Shown here one piece after another: positions 11,001 through 21,032 of a stretch of DNA of 64,000 bases. The notes beneath the pieces are model-generated. The model did not search any database. It saw only the letters and a list, made by a program, of their open reading frames with translations, and was not told the origin of the DNA. This DNA is from Capra hircus. Its lineage: Eukaryota > Chordata > Mammalia > Artiodactyla > Bovidae. The position numbers were made by a program, and so were the translations under genes. The stretch spans positions 53,437,345 to 53,501,344 of the forward strand of contig NC_030822.1 of NCBI RefSeq assembly GCF_001704415.2. Reading direction: 5' to 3'. Numbering within the stretch: position 1 is the first letter of the stretch; each line of letters starts with the position of its first letter.

Positions 11001-14000
11001 AAATGAGGATAAGGACAAACATATTTGCCCAGTTGTGAGGTTCAAATGACATGATGCTGTGTGCAAGTGCTCTATAGTCTCTGAGGCATTGTATCAATAT
11101 GAGGGGTGATTATGATCCACTCTGAGGTTCAGTGAAGGGGTTAATAGTTCAGATTAAATATTCAGGAACCTTTAGAAAGAGAGAATCAAGAACTTTTTCT
11201 TGATCATACTAGTTTGTGATAGTTTATATAAATAATAAATAATTGCTACTAGGAACTGAGAAATGGACTAATTTCCTTGAACTCCCTCCCCCCTTTTTGT
11301 TCTTTCTCTTCTTCCCTCCTTCCTTCCCCCTCCCTCCCTCCCTCTTTCTTCCTTCCTGTTTTCTTCCTTCCCGTCTTCCTTTCTTTCCTTTGAAAAACTC
11401 TTCTTACATACCTATCCATCTTTTGGGCTGTTTGTGCCTCACATCATAGTACAGGGGACTCCAGAAGTCGAAGAATTTGTCCCTGGATGATATCACTTCC
11501 CCAAATAGTGACAGGGACGGGAGTCACAAAGTACCCCTGACCTCGCAGACATGAAGTTCAGTGAGGGCTGTTCTTGCCAGTTAAGCCCTATCGGAGAGAT
11601 GACGACAATTACGTGCTGATGAATGCTGTCCTGCCAAGACTCTAATTAGGAGGAAATTAACCACAAAATTCAAATCATTAGGCAGAATAAGAATTCTCTG
11701 CTGCTACCTCAATGCCCATCCAAACAAAGATGTTGGACATTTTTTTTTTTTTTTTTCTGGTCATACCATGGGACAAGTGGAATCTTAGTTCCTGGACCAG
11801 GGATTGAAACCGGGCCCCCTACATGGGGCTTGTGGAGTCTTAACCACTGGACCACCAGCGAAGTCCCGGAGATTTGACTTTTGAACCAAAGAATCTGGTC
11901 CTTAATATAGAGCTCCTTGCCAATGAGTTAATTTTCAGAAGCCTGAGGACTGGATTATTGTGACCTACGATCATTCTGCAGCCCTCAATAACCCCCAGAA
12001 CCCGCTGATTTGGGGCTTGATGCCCTGTGAACATAGGGGGTCATAAGAACATAGAAAAGAAAGCCTTTTCTCTGGCATGTAAGATTTGTTGAGTTTTAAG
12101 AATGTTTATATGATTTTCTCCCCTCCAGAAACACATTTATTCCTCAATAACCACACAAGAGGTGAACGATGAGGAAGAATCAAGTGGAAAATCAGAGGCC
12201 ACCTACATGACCATGGTGAGGAATGTTCTGGGTCCCACTGAGCCCGGTGTCTGGAGGCAGGAAATGGACTTGGGAAGGATATGGCAGACTCACGGGGGAT
12301 GGATGTTGCTAGGTTTCCTGGTGGGAGCAGGGGTGGGGGTGGGGGTGAGGTGGGGTGGTGGTGGGGTGGGAGGACACTCTGCTGAAGGCAGAGCTATTTC
12401 TAGATAGTTGGAAATTGTAAGAAGTTGAAGCTCTGCTGGATAGAAGAGTAGTAACAAACTTGTCCTTATACTCAATTTCGAGTCTTCTGAGCATCTCTAG
12501 GGCTAGAGAGGGTTGATCTCAGAGGTAAAAGGAAGTGCCATCATGAGGTTAGACAAAGATCTCTTCCTCATCAGCACAATACTGGTTTAACACAATGTAG
12601 TGAAGAGGGACTGGAAGATCCTTGTACAAAAATCATGTCATGAGGAACTGTTTTCCTCCCTTTCAAAAGGTCCCTTCCGACTCTTAGATTTTTCTGTTCT
12701 TGCAGCTTAAGATCATTATTTGCACTTTATTAACTGAACACAACACAGATTTGCCATGCGCATTAGATGCTTATATACACATGCCTGCAAGCCCAGCACC
12801 AATAACTTCCTAGTGCGTGTTGTGGTAAGGAATTGCTATATACGATTCAAGCCCTAGGTCCCTTAATGAGTTCCATGTCTTTCCCTAAGTCCTCTTTATG
12901 CTAGTAACGCTCTTTATTTGATGCACCACTAACTATGAGAACTCTACTGTTTATGCTATTTTACCCAGTGCTCCTTTATTTGCAGCCCTTACAGTTTTCC
13001 TATGGTGTCGGGATATTTCATTGTTGTTGTTTAGTCGCTAAGTCATATCTGACTCTTTCGTGACCTCATGGACTGTAGCCTACCAGGCTCCTCTGTCCAT
13101 GGGATCTCCAGGCAAGAATACTGGAGTGGGTTGCCATTTCCTCCTCCAGGGGATCTTCTTGACTCAGGGATCCAACCTGTGTCTCCTGCATTGGCAGTCA
13201 GGTTCCTTGCCACTGAGCCATATCCATTGGGATATTTTATATACTTGCTGATTGCTTTATCATGTTATTAAATTTTATTTTTTTACATTTCTGAGTATGA
13301 CCTCTTCTCTGCACATATCTTTTAGAATTCCTTAGATTACTAATGGTTTTATCTTTACACTGATTTCTGCTGCAGCTGCTGCTACTACTAAGTTGCTTCA
13401 GTCGTGTCCGACTCTGTGCGACCCCATAGATGGCAACCCACCAGGCTCCCCCATCCCTGGGATTCTCCAGGCAAGAACACTGGAGTGGGTTGCCATTTCC
13501 CTCTCTAATGCATGAAAGTGAAAAGTGAAGTCGCTCAGTCATGTCCGACTCTTAGCGACCCCATGGACTGCAGCCCGCCAGGCTCCTCTGTCCAAGGGAT
13601 TTTCCAGGCAAGAGTACTGGAGTGGGGTGCCATCGCCTTCTCCACACTGATTTCTGGTTGGCTCCAATTCTGGATGGCCAATGTATATCCAAATATATAT
13701 GTTCTAGTATGTCCTGGAGTGTTACATGTCTTCAGTGTTAGCTTGTGAGCTTCTCCTTCACTGGTATTTTCCTATAATTTTCAATGTTTACTAAACTTAC
13801 CTGTGTGTGCTCAGTCACATCTGACTCTTTGTGGTCCCGTGGATGGTAGCCCGCCAGACTCCTCTGTCCATGGGATTCTCCAGGCAAGAACACTGGAGTG
13901 AGTTGCCATTTCCTGCTCCAGGGAATCCTGCTGACCCAGGGATTGAATGCACACCTCCTGCCCTGGCAGGCAGATTCTTTACACTGGCTGCACATCTGCT

Positions 14001-15912
14001 GTTGTTTAGTTGCTCAGTCACGTCCCCTCGGGGAGTCTTTGCCGACCTCTTGGCCTGCAGCACTCCAGGCTTCCCTGTCCTTCACTGTCTCCTGGAGTTT
14101 GCTCAAACTCATGTCCATTGAGTCAAAACTCCACTTGGGAAGCCCTAAACTAAATTTTCCCACCAGTTGTATTTAAAGTGACAGTGAAAGTCAATATTTT
14201 GCAACTCTTAGATTTTTTAATTCTGTGACTTATTATACCTTGACATAATCCAACTGCTGGAAGGCTGGATGCTGGATTTCATGTAATAATACAGAGTCTG
14301 ATTCCTATGTTCTCTTTGTTCAACTCTCCAGGGAAGTCTAGCACCTAGAAAAGACACTGGCTGTGTAGTGAGTAGCGGGTAAGGACAAAAGGAATGAGCT
14401 GGCGAGGGACATGATGCTATTTGTAGATGAATAATAGCTAGTCAAGAATCCTCCTACAGTGCGGGAGAACTGGGTTCGATCCCTGAGTTGGGAAGATCCC
14501 CTGGAGAAGGGAACGGCTATCCACTCCAGTATTCTGGCCTGGAGAATTCCGTGGACTGTGTAGTCCATGGGGTCGCAGAGAGTTGGATACGACTGAGGGA
14601 CTTTCACAATAGGCACCCCAGCCAAGGAGGGAACAGTGTTCTGCTGTGTTCAGGAAGGCTGGCCTCCTCTGTTTATAGGATGATGGCTTGCTTGTGTTTT
14701 TTTCCTGTTACACCAGCTCCAAGGACACATGACTCCCAGATGATTGCAACAGAGAAAGGTTCTGCCAGGGAAGAGTGAGATCAGAATCTGGCCTTGCTCC
14801 ACCAAGTGAAACATGAGCTCCCCTCTGAAGTTGAACATAGTCATTCCCCTTCCCCCCATCCTTCTCCCATCATTGCCATGTGATGCTACAGCAGCTGCCA
14901 GAACCTCGTCTCAGAGACCTGCTGATAACGGTGCCTGCTGCTCAGTGCGCCCGTCACCTGGGCGGTACCGTTTGCAGACGCTCTGTGGGACAGAGGTGAC
15001 GGAGAAGTGAACCACCTTCAATGCCAGCGTCTCATGTTTAGCGCCAAGTGTTTGCGATTTAAACTCTGCAGAAAACAGCACCCATGGCCCCTTGAAATGG
15101 ATCCAATAAAGCAAGTGTGATAGGGGACCAGGGCCACAGACTCAAAGGCCTTCAGGGGCTGGTCAAGTTATTGCAAAACACTGTGTCAACTTACACACAG
15201 CTGCGGGTGAATTCTGGCCTGTGCACCACTTGTTTGAGACTTCAGGTAGGGGGCTGTTATCTGATAGAGAGCAGGGGAAACAAAGAAATTTTGCTTAAAA
15301 TTTTTTGCTCATCATGGGTTTTTTTTACATTGATGTTTATTTTTGACTACACCTGCAGTGTGCAGGATCTTAAATCCCCACCCAGGGACTGAGCCCTTCC
15401 CCTCATGCCTCCCTGGTGTCCTGACCACTGGGCCGCCCGGGAAGTCCCAGAACCTTTGCTTTTCTATTAAATTTACTTAAATGGAGGGGCACCATACCAC
15501 GTCCTCTTTCTGAGGCAGTGTGGCACAATGGTTAAGATCCCTAGCTTTGGAGCTGGACAGACCAGTGTCCGCATCTTTACCCTGACTCAGAAGCTGGATC
15601 ACCTTGGGCAGGTAATTTAGTTTCTCGAGGTTCAGTTTCCTCATCCTTAATGAGAATAATATTAATAAAACCTACCTCTCGGGTGGTGAGGAACAAATGA
15701 GATAGTGCAGCATGTGAAATTCAGAACTGGCCCAGAGAGATGGAAGGAGCTCAGTAAATGGTAACTATTATGATTGAAATGCTTCTTACCAATGTGCTTT
15801 GTTTCTCTCCCCCCCACAGAACCCAGTTTGGCCTTCTCTGAAGTCAGCACCAACTAGCCCACCAGACCAAAGGTCAACTGGGGGAATGGCAAAAACAGAG
15901 CAAGCCTTCTGA
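1928..15912 (+). CDS. JAML: JAML, 3' part of gene: six coding exons joined
   Basis: Junctional adhesion molecule-like (AMICA1), a leukocyte type I membrane receptor that binds CAR (CXADR) in epithelial adhesion, leukocyte transmigration and T-cell costimulation. Coding exons: 1928-2040, 3751-3988, 7223-7361, 10431-10491, 12129-12215, 15820-15912. All junctions are AG/GT and the phases match, giving one frame of 242 complete residues plus stop. The first two exons encode the membrane-proximal V-type Ig domain, the third the stalk and transmembrane helix, the last three the cytoplasmic tail, which carries a YMTM motif and ends in KTEQAF. The signal peptide and first Ig domain lie left of the window. 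Similarity to human JAML, recalled from memory, is high throughout, except that about 13 tail residues are missing after the fourth exon, where a SINE sits. Identification is firm; the exact end of the fourth exon is a prediction. Confidence 0.93.
3110..3610 (-). mobile_element. L2 LINE 3' end, split by a CHR SINE
   Basis: Antisense L2 3' UTR: gggagacttacaatc, then after the SINE agtatgtcaggtaatagtaa, gtggtcagggaggcctc and gcaagtgcaaaggccctgag. Old and diverged; it lies in the JAML intron. Confidence 0.7.
3221..3351 (+). mobile_element. CHR-type tRNA SINE with target-site duplication
   Basis: Starts ggaatttccctggtgatcca and contains the A/B-box-like tRNA-derived head. It is flanked by a 15-base direct repeat aataatgaggaaata / aataatgaagaaata (3206-3220, 3352-3366; 14 of 15 match). 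Inserted into the L2 copy. Confidence 0.88.
3751..3988 (+). CDS. JAML: JAML exon: rest of second Ig V domain
   Basis: The acceptor is cccttctag|GAG and the donor is CGAA|gtatgt. It encodes 79 residues plus one base, from EEIVLCYQPKLRAP to KEPR. The F-strand signature DGGNYTCSI supplies the cysteine that pairs with the one in the previous exon. NYT and NLT are possible N-glycosylation sites. An additional Cys in VLCYQ has no obvious partner within this domain. Confidence 0.94.
5162..5310 (-). mobile_element. Ruminant L1 fragment
   Basis: Antisense L1 segment beginning with a T-rich tail (tttatttatttatttt) and aattggaggataattac, the same type of sequence as the L1 at 34410-35318. In a JAML intron. 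Confidence 0.75.
5428..5580 (-). mobile_element. Old L1M fragment
   Basis: Contains cctttattgagatacaactc and aattcacccatttaaaatgt followed by an aactcagtggttttagtata block, typical of the antisense 3' end of ancient mammalian L1M elements. Confidence 0.65.
5788..5813. repeat. (CATC)n microsatellite
   Basis: About six consecutive catc units in a JAML intron. Confidence 0.85.
7223..7361 (+). CDS. JAML: JAML exon: stalk and transmembrane helix
   Basis: The acceptor is tttcccaag|CA, which completes a Thr codon, and the donor is AG|gtacgg. It encodes TLVTPVALRPEILDGNQ, then a 22-residue hydrophobic helix at 7273-7338 (LVIIVGIVCATILLLP onward), then a KKAYGNK stop-transfer. The helix matches human JAML almost exactly. 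The exon ends in phase 2. Confidence 0.95.
7473..7736 (-). mobile_element. CHR-type SINE, long form, with target-site duplication
   Basis: Antisense copy: T-rich tail on the left, internal ttctcttgttgctgac and gcttcagtcattgcagc blocks, and tRNA-like head ending ccaccagggaagccc. Flanked by gaagggtgtatttta / gaagggagtatttta (7458-7472, 7737-7751; 14 of 15). It lies 110 bases downstream of the JAML transmembrane exon. Confidence 0.9.
7814..8025 (-). mobile_element. Bov-tA SINE
   Basis: Antisense Bov-tA: cccatggactgtagcctgcc in the BovA part and a tRNA-derived head ending accactgagccaccaggg. In the JAML intron. Confidence 0.9.
8364..8571 (-). mobile_element. Bov-tA SINE with target-site duplication
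   Basis: Antisense Bov-tA flanked by an exact 12-base direct repeat tgaagttctcct (8352-8363 and 8572-8583). Confidence 0.93.
9198..9224 (+). pseudogene. U6 snRNA 5'-end fragment
   Basis: The stretch contains cttcagcagcacatatacta, matching the conserved 5' end of U6 snRNA except for two CG-to-CA changes in about 27 bases. It breaks off after tactaaa. It is far too short to function, and the rest of U6 is absent. Confidence 0.65.
9216..9549. repeat. Exact 167-bp tandem duplication
   Basis: Bases 9216-9382 and 9383-9549 read identically throughout, beginning tatactaaatatattctg and ending ctgtattatt. The first copy begins inside the U6-like fragment; the second is preceded by ordinary L1M sequence. 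Confidence 0.95.
10001..10196 (+). mobile_element. Bov-tA SINE with target-site duplication
   Basis: Starts gggcttcccttgtggctcag and ends gagcaactttcactcacta. Flanked by gagaggctga / gagaggctaa (9991-10000, 10197-10206). In the JAML intron, 235 bases before the exon at 10431. Confidence 0.9.
10431..10491 (+). CDS. JAML: JAML exon: cytoplasmic tail, shortened by SINE insertion
   Basis: The acceptor is gtctttgcag|T and the predicted donor is GAG|gtaagag at 10491/10492, a near-consensus site. It encodes SSVTSTTLVKSLENTEKARAE and ends in phase 0, which fits the next exon. The reading frame stays open past this donor for VREEFCHFG up to 10519. That resembles human tail residues (IKEKPCHFE, from memory), so the ancestral exon extended further. 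It is interrupted at 10517 by a CHR-type SINE. The exon is secure; use of the 10491 donor is inferred from phase and consensus. Confidence 0.85.
10517..10664 (+). mobile_element. CHR-type SINE inserted into ancestral JAML exon
   Basis: Starts gaacctccctggcagtccag and ends in an A-rich tail (aataaataaaataataaaaa). Flanked by a decayed 16-base duplication gaattctgccattttg / gaattatgctgttttg (10501-10516, 10665-10680; 13 of 16). The left copy is still readable as JAML tail codons (EFCHF), so the insertion was exonic. Confidence 0.88.
11290..11393. repeat. Pyrimidine tract (CCTT/CCCT)n
   Basis: About 100 bases of almost uninterrupted C and T, including cttccttccccctccctccc. In a JAML intron. Confidence 0.9.
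11741..11868 (-). mobile_element. CHR-type SINE
   Basis: Antisense: 16-base T tail on the left, then a ggtcataccatgggacaagt stretch, with the head ending taaccactggaccaccag. About 260 bases before the JAML exon at 12129. Confidence 0.88.
12129..12215 (+). CDS. JAML: JAML exon: cytoplasmic tail with YMTM motif
   Basis: The acceptor is cccctccag|AAA and the donor is ATG|gtgagg. It holds 29 codons, from KHIYSSITTQEV to KSEATYMTM. The YMTM at 12204-12215 fits YxxM, the class of SH2-binding motif through which JAML is reported to recruit PI3K. A Glu-rich stretch (DEEESS) precedes it. The exon is phase 0 on both sides. Confidence 0.94.
12321..12373 (+). repeat. G-rich tract, quadruplex-prone
   Basis: At least six runs of three or more G within about 50 bases, including caggggtgggggtgggggtg. 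It lies 105 bases after the donor of the JAML YMTM exon, on the sense strand. Confidence 0.75.
13019..13228 (-). mobile_element. Bov-tA SINE with target-site duplication
   Basis: Antisense copy with its A-rich tail seen as ttgttgttg on the left. Flanked by gggatattt (13010-13018, 13229-13237). Confidence 0.88.
13370..13643 (-). mobile_element. Bov-A2 dimeric SINE with target-site duplication
   Basis: Two BovA monomers in antisense, joined by the aatgcatgaaagtgaaaagtg linker, with a degenerate (CTG)n-like segment at the left. Flanked by an exact 13-base duplication acactgatttctg (13357-13369, 13644-13656). Confidence 0.93.
13798..14144 (-). mobile_element. Composite Bov-tA SINE with BovB 3'-end piece inside
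   Basis: Antisense Bov-tA sequence runs from 13804 to about 13993. It is followed by antisense BovB 3'-end sequence at about 14001-14125 (ttgtttagttgctcagtcac, catgtccattgagtca). A tRNA-head-like ccacttgggaagccct then reappears. A short repeat ctaaact flanks the whole (13791-13797, 14145-14151). Confidence 0.65.
14443..14610 (+). mobile_element. Bov-tA SINE, 5' truncated
   Basis: Sense copy starting within the tRNA-derived head (caagaatcctcctacagtg) and running to gactgagggactttcaca. The first ~25 bases of a normal element are missing. Confidence 0.88.
15318..15450 (-). mobile_element. CHR-type SINE
   Basis: Antisense: T-rich left end, then gactacacctgcagtgtgca and a head ending ccgggaagtcccag. 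In the last JAML intron. Confidence 0.8.
15515..15785 (+). mobile_element. MIR SINE
   Basis: Nearly full-length sense MIR: tggcacaatggttaagatcc, accttgggcaggtaatttag, a gtttcctcatccttaatgag block and a final cagtaaatggtaactatta. It ends about 35 bases before the last JAML coding exon. Confidence 0.85.
15820..15912 (+). CDS. JAML: JAML last coding exon and stop
   Basis: The acceptor is cccccacag|AAC. It encodes NPVWPSLKSAPTSPPDQRST and then GGMAKTEQAF followed by TGA at 15910-15912. Its 30 residues equal the length of the human last-exon peptide, with PVWPSL and the C-terminal QAF conserved. The middle of the tail is divergent. Confidence 0.94.
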   Translation, partial: NPVWPSLKSAPTSPPDQRSTGGMAKTEQAF

Positions 15913-16330
15913 GAAGAAGGGGTGGTCCTTTTTCCCTTGGCTGCACAGAGACTCTCTTTGCTGTGTGTCCTGAGTCCATCCATGTAGCAGTTGTTTCAGA
16001 CCCTCTGCCCTCCCAGTCCTCTTCCTGTCTCCCTGCTTGGGCAGAGGGCTGATGATGGAGGGCTCGAAGGCCAGCAAAGAGACTGGACAGCCCTGGAGGA
16101 AGAAAGGCTGATAAGGGGGAGCATGGACTTGATTCCCCTAGAGTGAGACCCTGGCCATGGGGACCCTGGTCAGCTGCCGCAGTGGCCTCGAGTGTCCCTT
16201 CAGGTCAGACCCTCTGCTTGGACGGTGTTCTCTGTGGAAGGTTCCAGAGAAGAATCAGAGATAAAAACAACCCCAAATGATTATTCCTGTGGCCAATGAT
16301 CCCTAAATAAATGCAGTCTGTGGCAATCAT
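15913..16330 (+). other. JAML: JAML 3' untranslated region
   Basis: About 420 bases follow the stop codon, free of recognisable retroposons. An AATAAA hexamer lies at 16306-16311, so cleavage is expected near 16325-16335. The end position is inferred from the hexamer only. Confidence 0.7.
16306..16311 (+). terminator. JAML: JAML poly(A) signal AATAAA
   Basis: Canonical AATAAA at the end of the JAML 3' UTR, about 390 bases after the stop. No other hexamer of this kind is evident between the stop codon and this point. Confidence 0.7.
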
Positions 16331-16944
16331 CCTGTGTCTCTACCCTGGCTGAAGGGCATGTGGAGTGCTGGTGAAGAATCTATTGTTGGGAACTCCTGAA
16401 GCAACTGAAGTGACTGGAGGAAAGCCCTGCTGTGACTCACACATTGGGGGCCAGTTTGAGGCCTGAGGAAGTTTGGGGGGCATGAATGGGTTGGAAGTGG
16501 GGTACATCTCTTCGATGTAACTCAGTGCTTCTGGATGCCGGCTGGGTATCAGAGTGGCTGGTGGCTCTTGGCTGGGCCCCACCAGAGGTCTGGATAGACT
16601 ATACTGGTGGATCTGGAGCACTTGTCTTTTTCAGAAGCGACACTCCTGGGTCACCAAAATGGACAGCCACTGATTTAACTCTTGGTCTGAATGTGAGATT
16701 CCTTTCCTTTTGGTTCCTTTACTTTGTAAGATTTAATAAGGCTAGTTGTTTGTTTTTTTAAATCCTCTGGTTCTGAACTCCTGTCTCTAGTCTGGGCTCA
16801 GCTCAGATTTCTTCGTCTTTACTCCCATATGGCCTGCCTCGTGTACTGTGTCCCATTTTTCCCTCTTAGCCATCTAGGGCCTGGATAAAGAGCAGATCCT
16901 TAGTAAGTTTCTGACTTCGGATCCAATCTCAAGTTGAGGTAATT

Positions 16945-17068
16945 TTTAATTTTTTTTAGCTGCACCCCACAGCACTTGGGATCTTAGCTCCCTGACCAGT
17001 GATCGAACCCATGCACCTTTCATTGGAAGCGTGGAGTCTTAACCACTGGACCACCAGGGAAGTCCCAG
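16945..17068 (-). mobile_element. CHR-type SINE
   Basis: Antisense: T-rich tail, agctgcaccccacagcactt, and head ending taaccactggaccaccaggg. About 600 bases past the JAML poly(A) signal. Confidence 0.88.
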
Positions 17069-19245
17069 AGCTACATTTATGAGTGAGTTCCCTAACTCTC
17101 CAGATTTCAAGGACCCTCCACTAGATACTCATCATTAACTTTCTCTTTTATCAGCCATCCTCTGGACTCCACTCGGAGGCTTGAAGCCTCTTTTTATTCA
17201 GCCATATCTAAGAGTCATGAAATGTTTCCTCCTCAGTGTTAGCTCTCAGTAAGGAGCATGTCAGTAATTTACAATATGCGGATTAAGGCAATATCCTGTC
17301 CAAGACATATCAGAGAGGGGAGACATGTTGACATGATGGGGGGGCACCCTCTTTCGTATACTAAAAGTTCATGGGGAGGAAGTGGTTTCATTTCTGACTT
17401 ATTAGGCAACATGCTCTCCTGGGCTAAGGGGCCCTTTTCCACTTCCTCAAATCTTGTTTTCATGTGATGACAACCTTCAAGATACCGAGTGGAGTGGATG
17501 GATGGTGATTGTACATCTGTTGTCCGGATAGAAAGGAATACTTGGGATAAAGGCTGAGTGAGGCAGGCAGCTTCTCCATGTGCTCCTCCCTGCAGAGGGC
17601 GCTCTGCCCTGGCAAGTGTGCACAGAGCCCTGCAGGGTTTGACTTGCGCACATCAAATTTGAATTCCATTCATTCAACCTTAAGCTTTCATTCTGAGAAG
17701 GAAGAAGAGGAAGTCTACCTCTCTCCCTCAACTCTGCCTCTCCACAAATCTTCCTCTTACACACAAGCATGGAGTCAAGGTTGAGAGCACAAGTTCATAG
17801 CTGTCAAATACAATTTTGCCCCAAACCAAAATAGCCCTGCAGGGAGGGGCCCATGGGAAAGACCTGCCTGCCCACTATGCCCTTCGCTTAGGGGTGGTTG
17901 TCTACTAAATCCAGGACCATGAAGGCATATGGCGTAGGGAATGGCTTCTAGGTGAAACAAACCTGGTTTAAATCTTGGCTTTGCCTCTTACTCTCTGTTC
18001 AATATGACAAAGTTTGTGTCAATTCTTTGAGGCTATTTGCCTGATAGAAAATAATCATGGGAACTAAATGAGGTCGGTTAGGGGCTAGAGCCTGGTCTGG
18101 ATCCTCCACCCCCTTCCAATATGTTTTCCCCAGTGGATTTGTCATCTGATGATTCAGTCCCCATCTCATTATTTTTTATTTCTATGGGCAGGAAGCCCTG
18201 CAACCCTAAATATAATAACTAAGTCCTTTTCATCCAAAGAAAGACTTAGGAAGCCGAACTTGGGGAAGGATTTTGCATAGCTCTGAGGGGTGACGTTCTG
18301 AATGGCAAGACACCAGCTGGAGATGGAGCAAACTGGATCTCCTTGTAGGTCCAAGCAGTTATGTTACTGGAATTTGCAGTATTTTAAGTCTCTAGATGAC
18401 AAGATGCTCCCATATTCAAAGGCTTCCAGAAGCAAGCAAACTTTTGCCAACAGAAAGCAGCCTAAGGGTGGAGGGGGTGGGGCCGCCCAGGAATAATGGA
18501 GAATCTGGCACCATCAGTTTGGCTACTGGAACTGAAAACAGTTCAGCCTGTCCCCTGGGGACCTACAGAAGATATGCCTCCTTTAAGAGGCTTCTGCCTT
18601 CTGCCAGCCCTTCAGTCTTTTTCTCTTTGCCACCTCTTTGCCTTTTAGCTAGTCTGTGTGCTTACATGTCTATACTGGGAATTTTCTTTATAAGTCACCA
18701 GCTCTTTGTATGTATATGTGTGTGTGTTTGGAAGTGGTCATGCTACCACTGATTTGGCTCAGTTACTTAGACCTAGAGAACCTTAGGTTGCAAGTTTTGT
18801 CCCAACCCAGACCAGTTATCTTCTTACTGAGAACAAACCAAAGTTTCTCAGAACTCCTGACCTTCTGTCCTGGCCAGTTGGTTTGCAAATGTGGTTCATT
18901 CTTCCTCAAGGGAGATCAGGTAGCCCATTACCACTTCTATAAAAACCAACTCTTGAAACATCCCTTCTTCATCAAAAAATAAGGGAACTTGGAGTTTTCA
19001 CAGAAAGCTAAACCCTTTCATATTTCCTAGATGGTGAGAGCAATAGTGATTTACTTTGTCCCAGAACTCCCCAGACCCTTGTCTGAACTCCACATTGTAT
19101 GCTCATGGCCTTCTGACACTGGGCACCATCTTGTCTACCCATCCACACCTCCCATTTTTTCCCCATGCTCCACATACCTTTGTTTTTTGTGCTTCTGAAC
19201 CTTTGCTCTTGGTGTTCCCCTGTCTAGCATTCTCTTTTTCTTCTT

Positions 19246-19614
19246 CAGTTCAGTTCAGCTCAGTCGCTCAGTCGTGTCCGACTCTTTGCGACCCCATGAA
19301 TCACAGCACGCCAGGCCTCCCTGTCCATCATCAACTCCTGGAGTTCACTCAGATTCACGTCCATTGAGTCAGTGATGCCATCCAGCCATCTCATCCTCTG
19401 TTGTTCCCTTCTCCTCCCACCCCCAATCCCTCCCAGCATCAGAGTCTTTTCCAATCAGTCAACTCTTCGCGTGAGGTGGCCAAAGTACTGGAGTTTCAGC
19501 TTTAGCATCATTCCTTCCAAAGAAATCCCAGGGCTGATCTCCTTCAGAATGGGCTGGTTGGATCCCCTTGTAGTCCAAGGGATTCTCAAGTCTTCTCCAA
19601 CACCACAGTTCTTC
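19246..19614 (-). mobile_element. BovB 3' end (ART2A-like)
   Basis: Antisense BovB 3' end beginning with the cagttcagttcagctcagtc terminus and reaching ttctccaacaccacagttc. It encodes, in reverse, a remnant of the BovB ORF2 C-terminus (RWLDGITDSMDV). Confidence 0.92.
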
Positions 19615-20149
19615 AAGGGCCTGCTTGAGTCTTGCTTGGGTGATGGTCCATTTCTATGTATCTCTACACTTACTGGATTTTATCATCTGATGTTTTCTGA
19701 CTGTTTCATGGGTGTGGGCTTTATTTTCTCTGAGAGATCTTAAACTCTTTAGAGATCCTGCTTTAGGTCTTCTCTGTGAGCGTTGCAGTATCTGACTCCA
19801 TGTGGGAAAATCCTTCTTTGAATGGAATTCCTAGGGAATGGGGTGGCTGAACGTGGCTCCCTGTCCTGGTTCCACCACACTTTGGCTGTGGAAGGTCAGG
19901 TTGATGGAGTTTCTGCTCTTTCCCAAGATACGAAAGATATTCATTCATGCATTCATTCTCATCTGCTCAGGGACTAATAGTGGCCTAGCCACAAACTACG
20001 AAGAATAAGACAGAACCCCTGTCTTATGGGGAGGTAAGATATATAAACAAAAAATGACAATACTCCCTGGCTCAAGCAATCCCAGGGGTACCACAGATGA
20101 GGTAGATGAGAGTTGATACATTTATCTGTCTAGAGGGTAAACTTTCACA

Positions 20150-20245
20150 GAGTGAGCTGTATCTCATTCACGTCTATGTCTCTAGTTTCTAGCCTTGTGT
20201 CTGGCACATAGGGGACATTAGATATTTGAGTCTGTTGTATGAAAG
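20150..20245 (+). mobile_element. L2 LINE 3' end remnant
   Basis: Sense L2 terminus: gtgtctggcacataggggac followed by attagatatttgagtctgtt. Short and diverged. Confidence 0.55.
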
Positions 20246-20335
20246 AACTGATAAATTAGTGAGCGGACCCAGGGTCAAGCAGCACAGAGAGAAGTATGTA
20301 GGTACAACAAGGAAGGGGTTACTTTGTAGCAGATT

Positions 20336-20652
20336 AAAAAAAAATTATTTATTTTTTATTTGTTTATGGCTGCACTGCATCTTCATTGCTGGGAGCTGGG
20401 TCAACTCTCTAGTTGTAATGCACGGGCTGCTCATTGTGGTGGCTTCTCTTGTTGCTGAGCACAGACTCTAGGGTGCACGGGCTTCAGTAGTTGTGGCATT
20501 CAAGCTCTAGAGCATGTGTGATTCTGTGGTTGTGGGGCACGGGCTTAGATGCCCCACTGTATGTGGGATCTTCCCAAACCAGGGATCAAACCTGTGTGCC
20601 TTACATTTTTGGCAGGCAGATTCTTAATCACTGGACCACCACGGAAGTCATT
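20336..20652 (-). mobile_element. CHR-type SINE, long form
   Basis: Antisense long CHR element: T-rich tail, ggcttctcttgttgctgagc, a gggcttcagtagttgtggc block, and head ending ggaccaccacggaagtc. A weak 9-base duplication tagcagatt / tagtagatt flanks it. Confidence 0.88.
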
Positions 20653-21032
20653 TAGTAGATTTTTGAAGAAGGACTAGGAGCTAGCTGAGCAGACAAGGGA
20701 GGAAGGGCATTCCTGGAAGAGGAAACTTCAAAGGTAGAGACACCATGATGTGAAGCTCTTACATGGGGTAAGAGAAACCTCAAACCTTGCCTGGTGCAGA
20801 CTGGCTTGGGAAGGGTCAGGGCAGAGAAGAAAGGTGAGTGAAATTGTTACTCCTGAGCAGGCCACTTGATGTTGTACACATTTAATCCTAAGCTTGTTGC
20901 TGCTCACCAGTCCCTTCTTCCCAGCCTCCCATACCTGGCCTCTGCACTGCTTCTTGCTCCTGGGATGCAAACCTTTTAATATTCATTGAAGGCATTACTT
21001 AACTTTCGTGTGCTCAAGAAACATCTAAAGAT

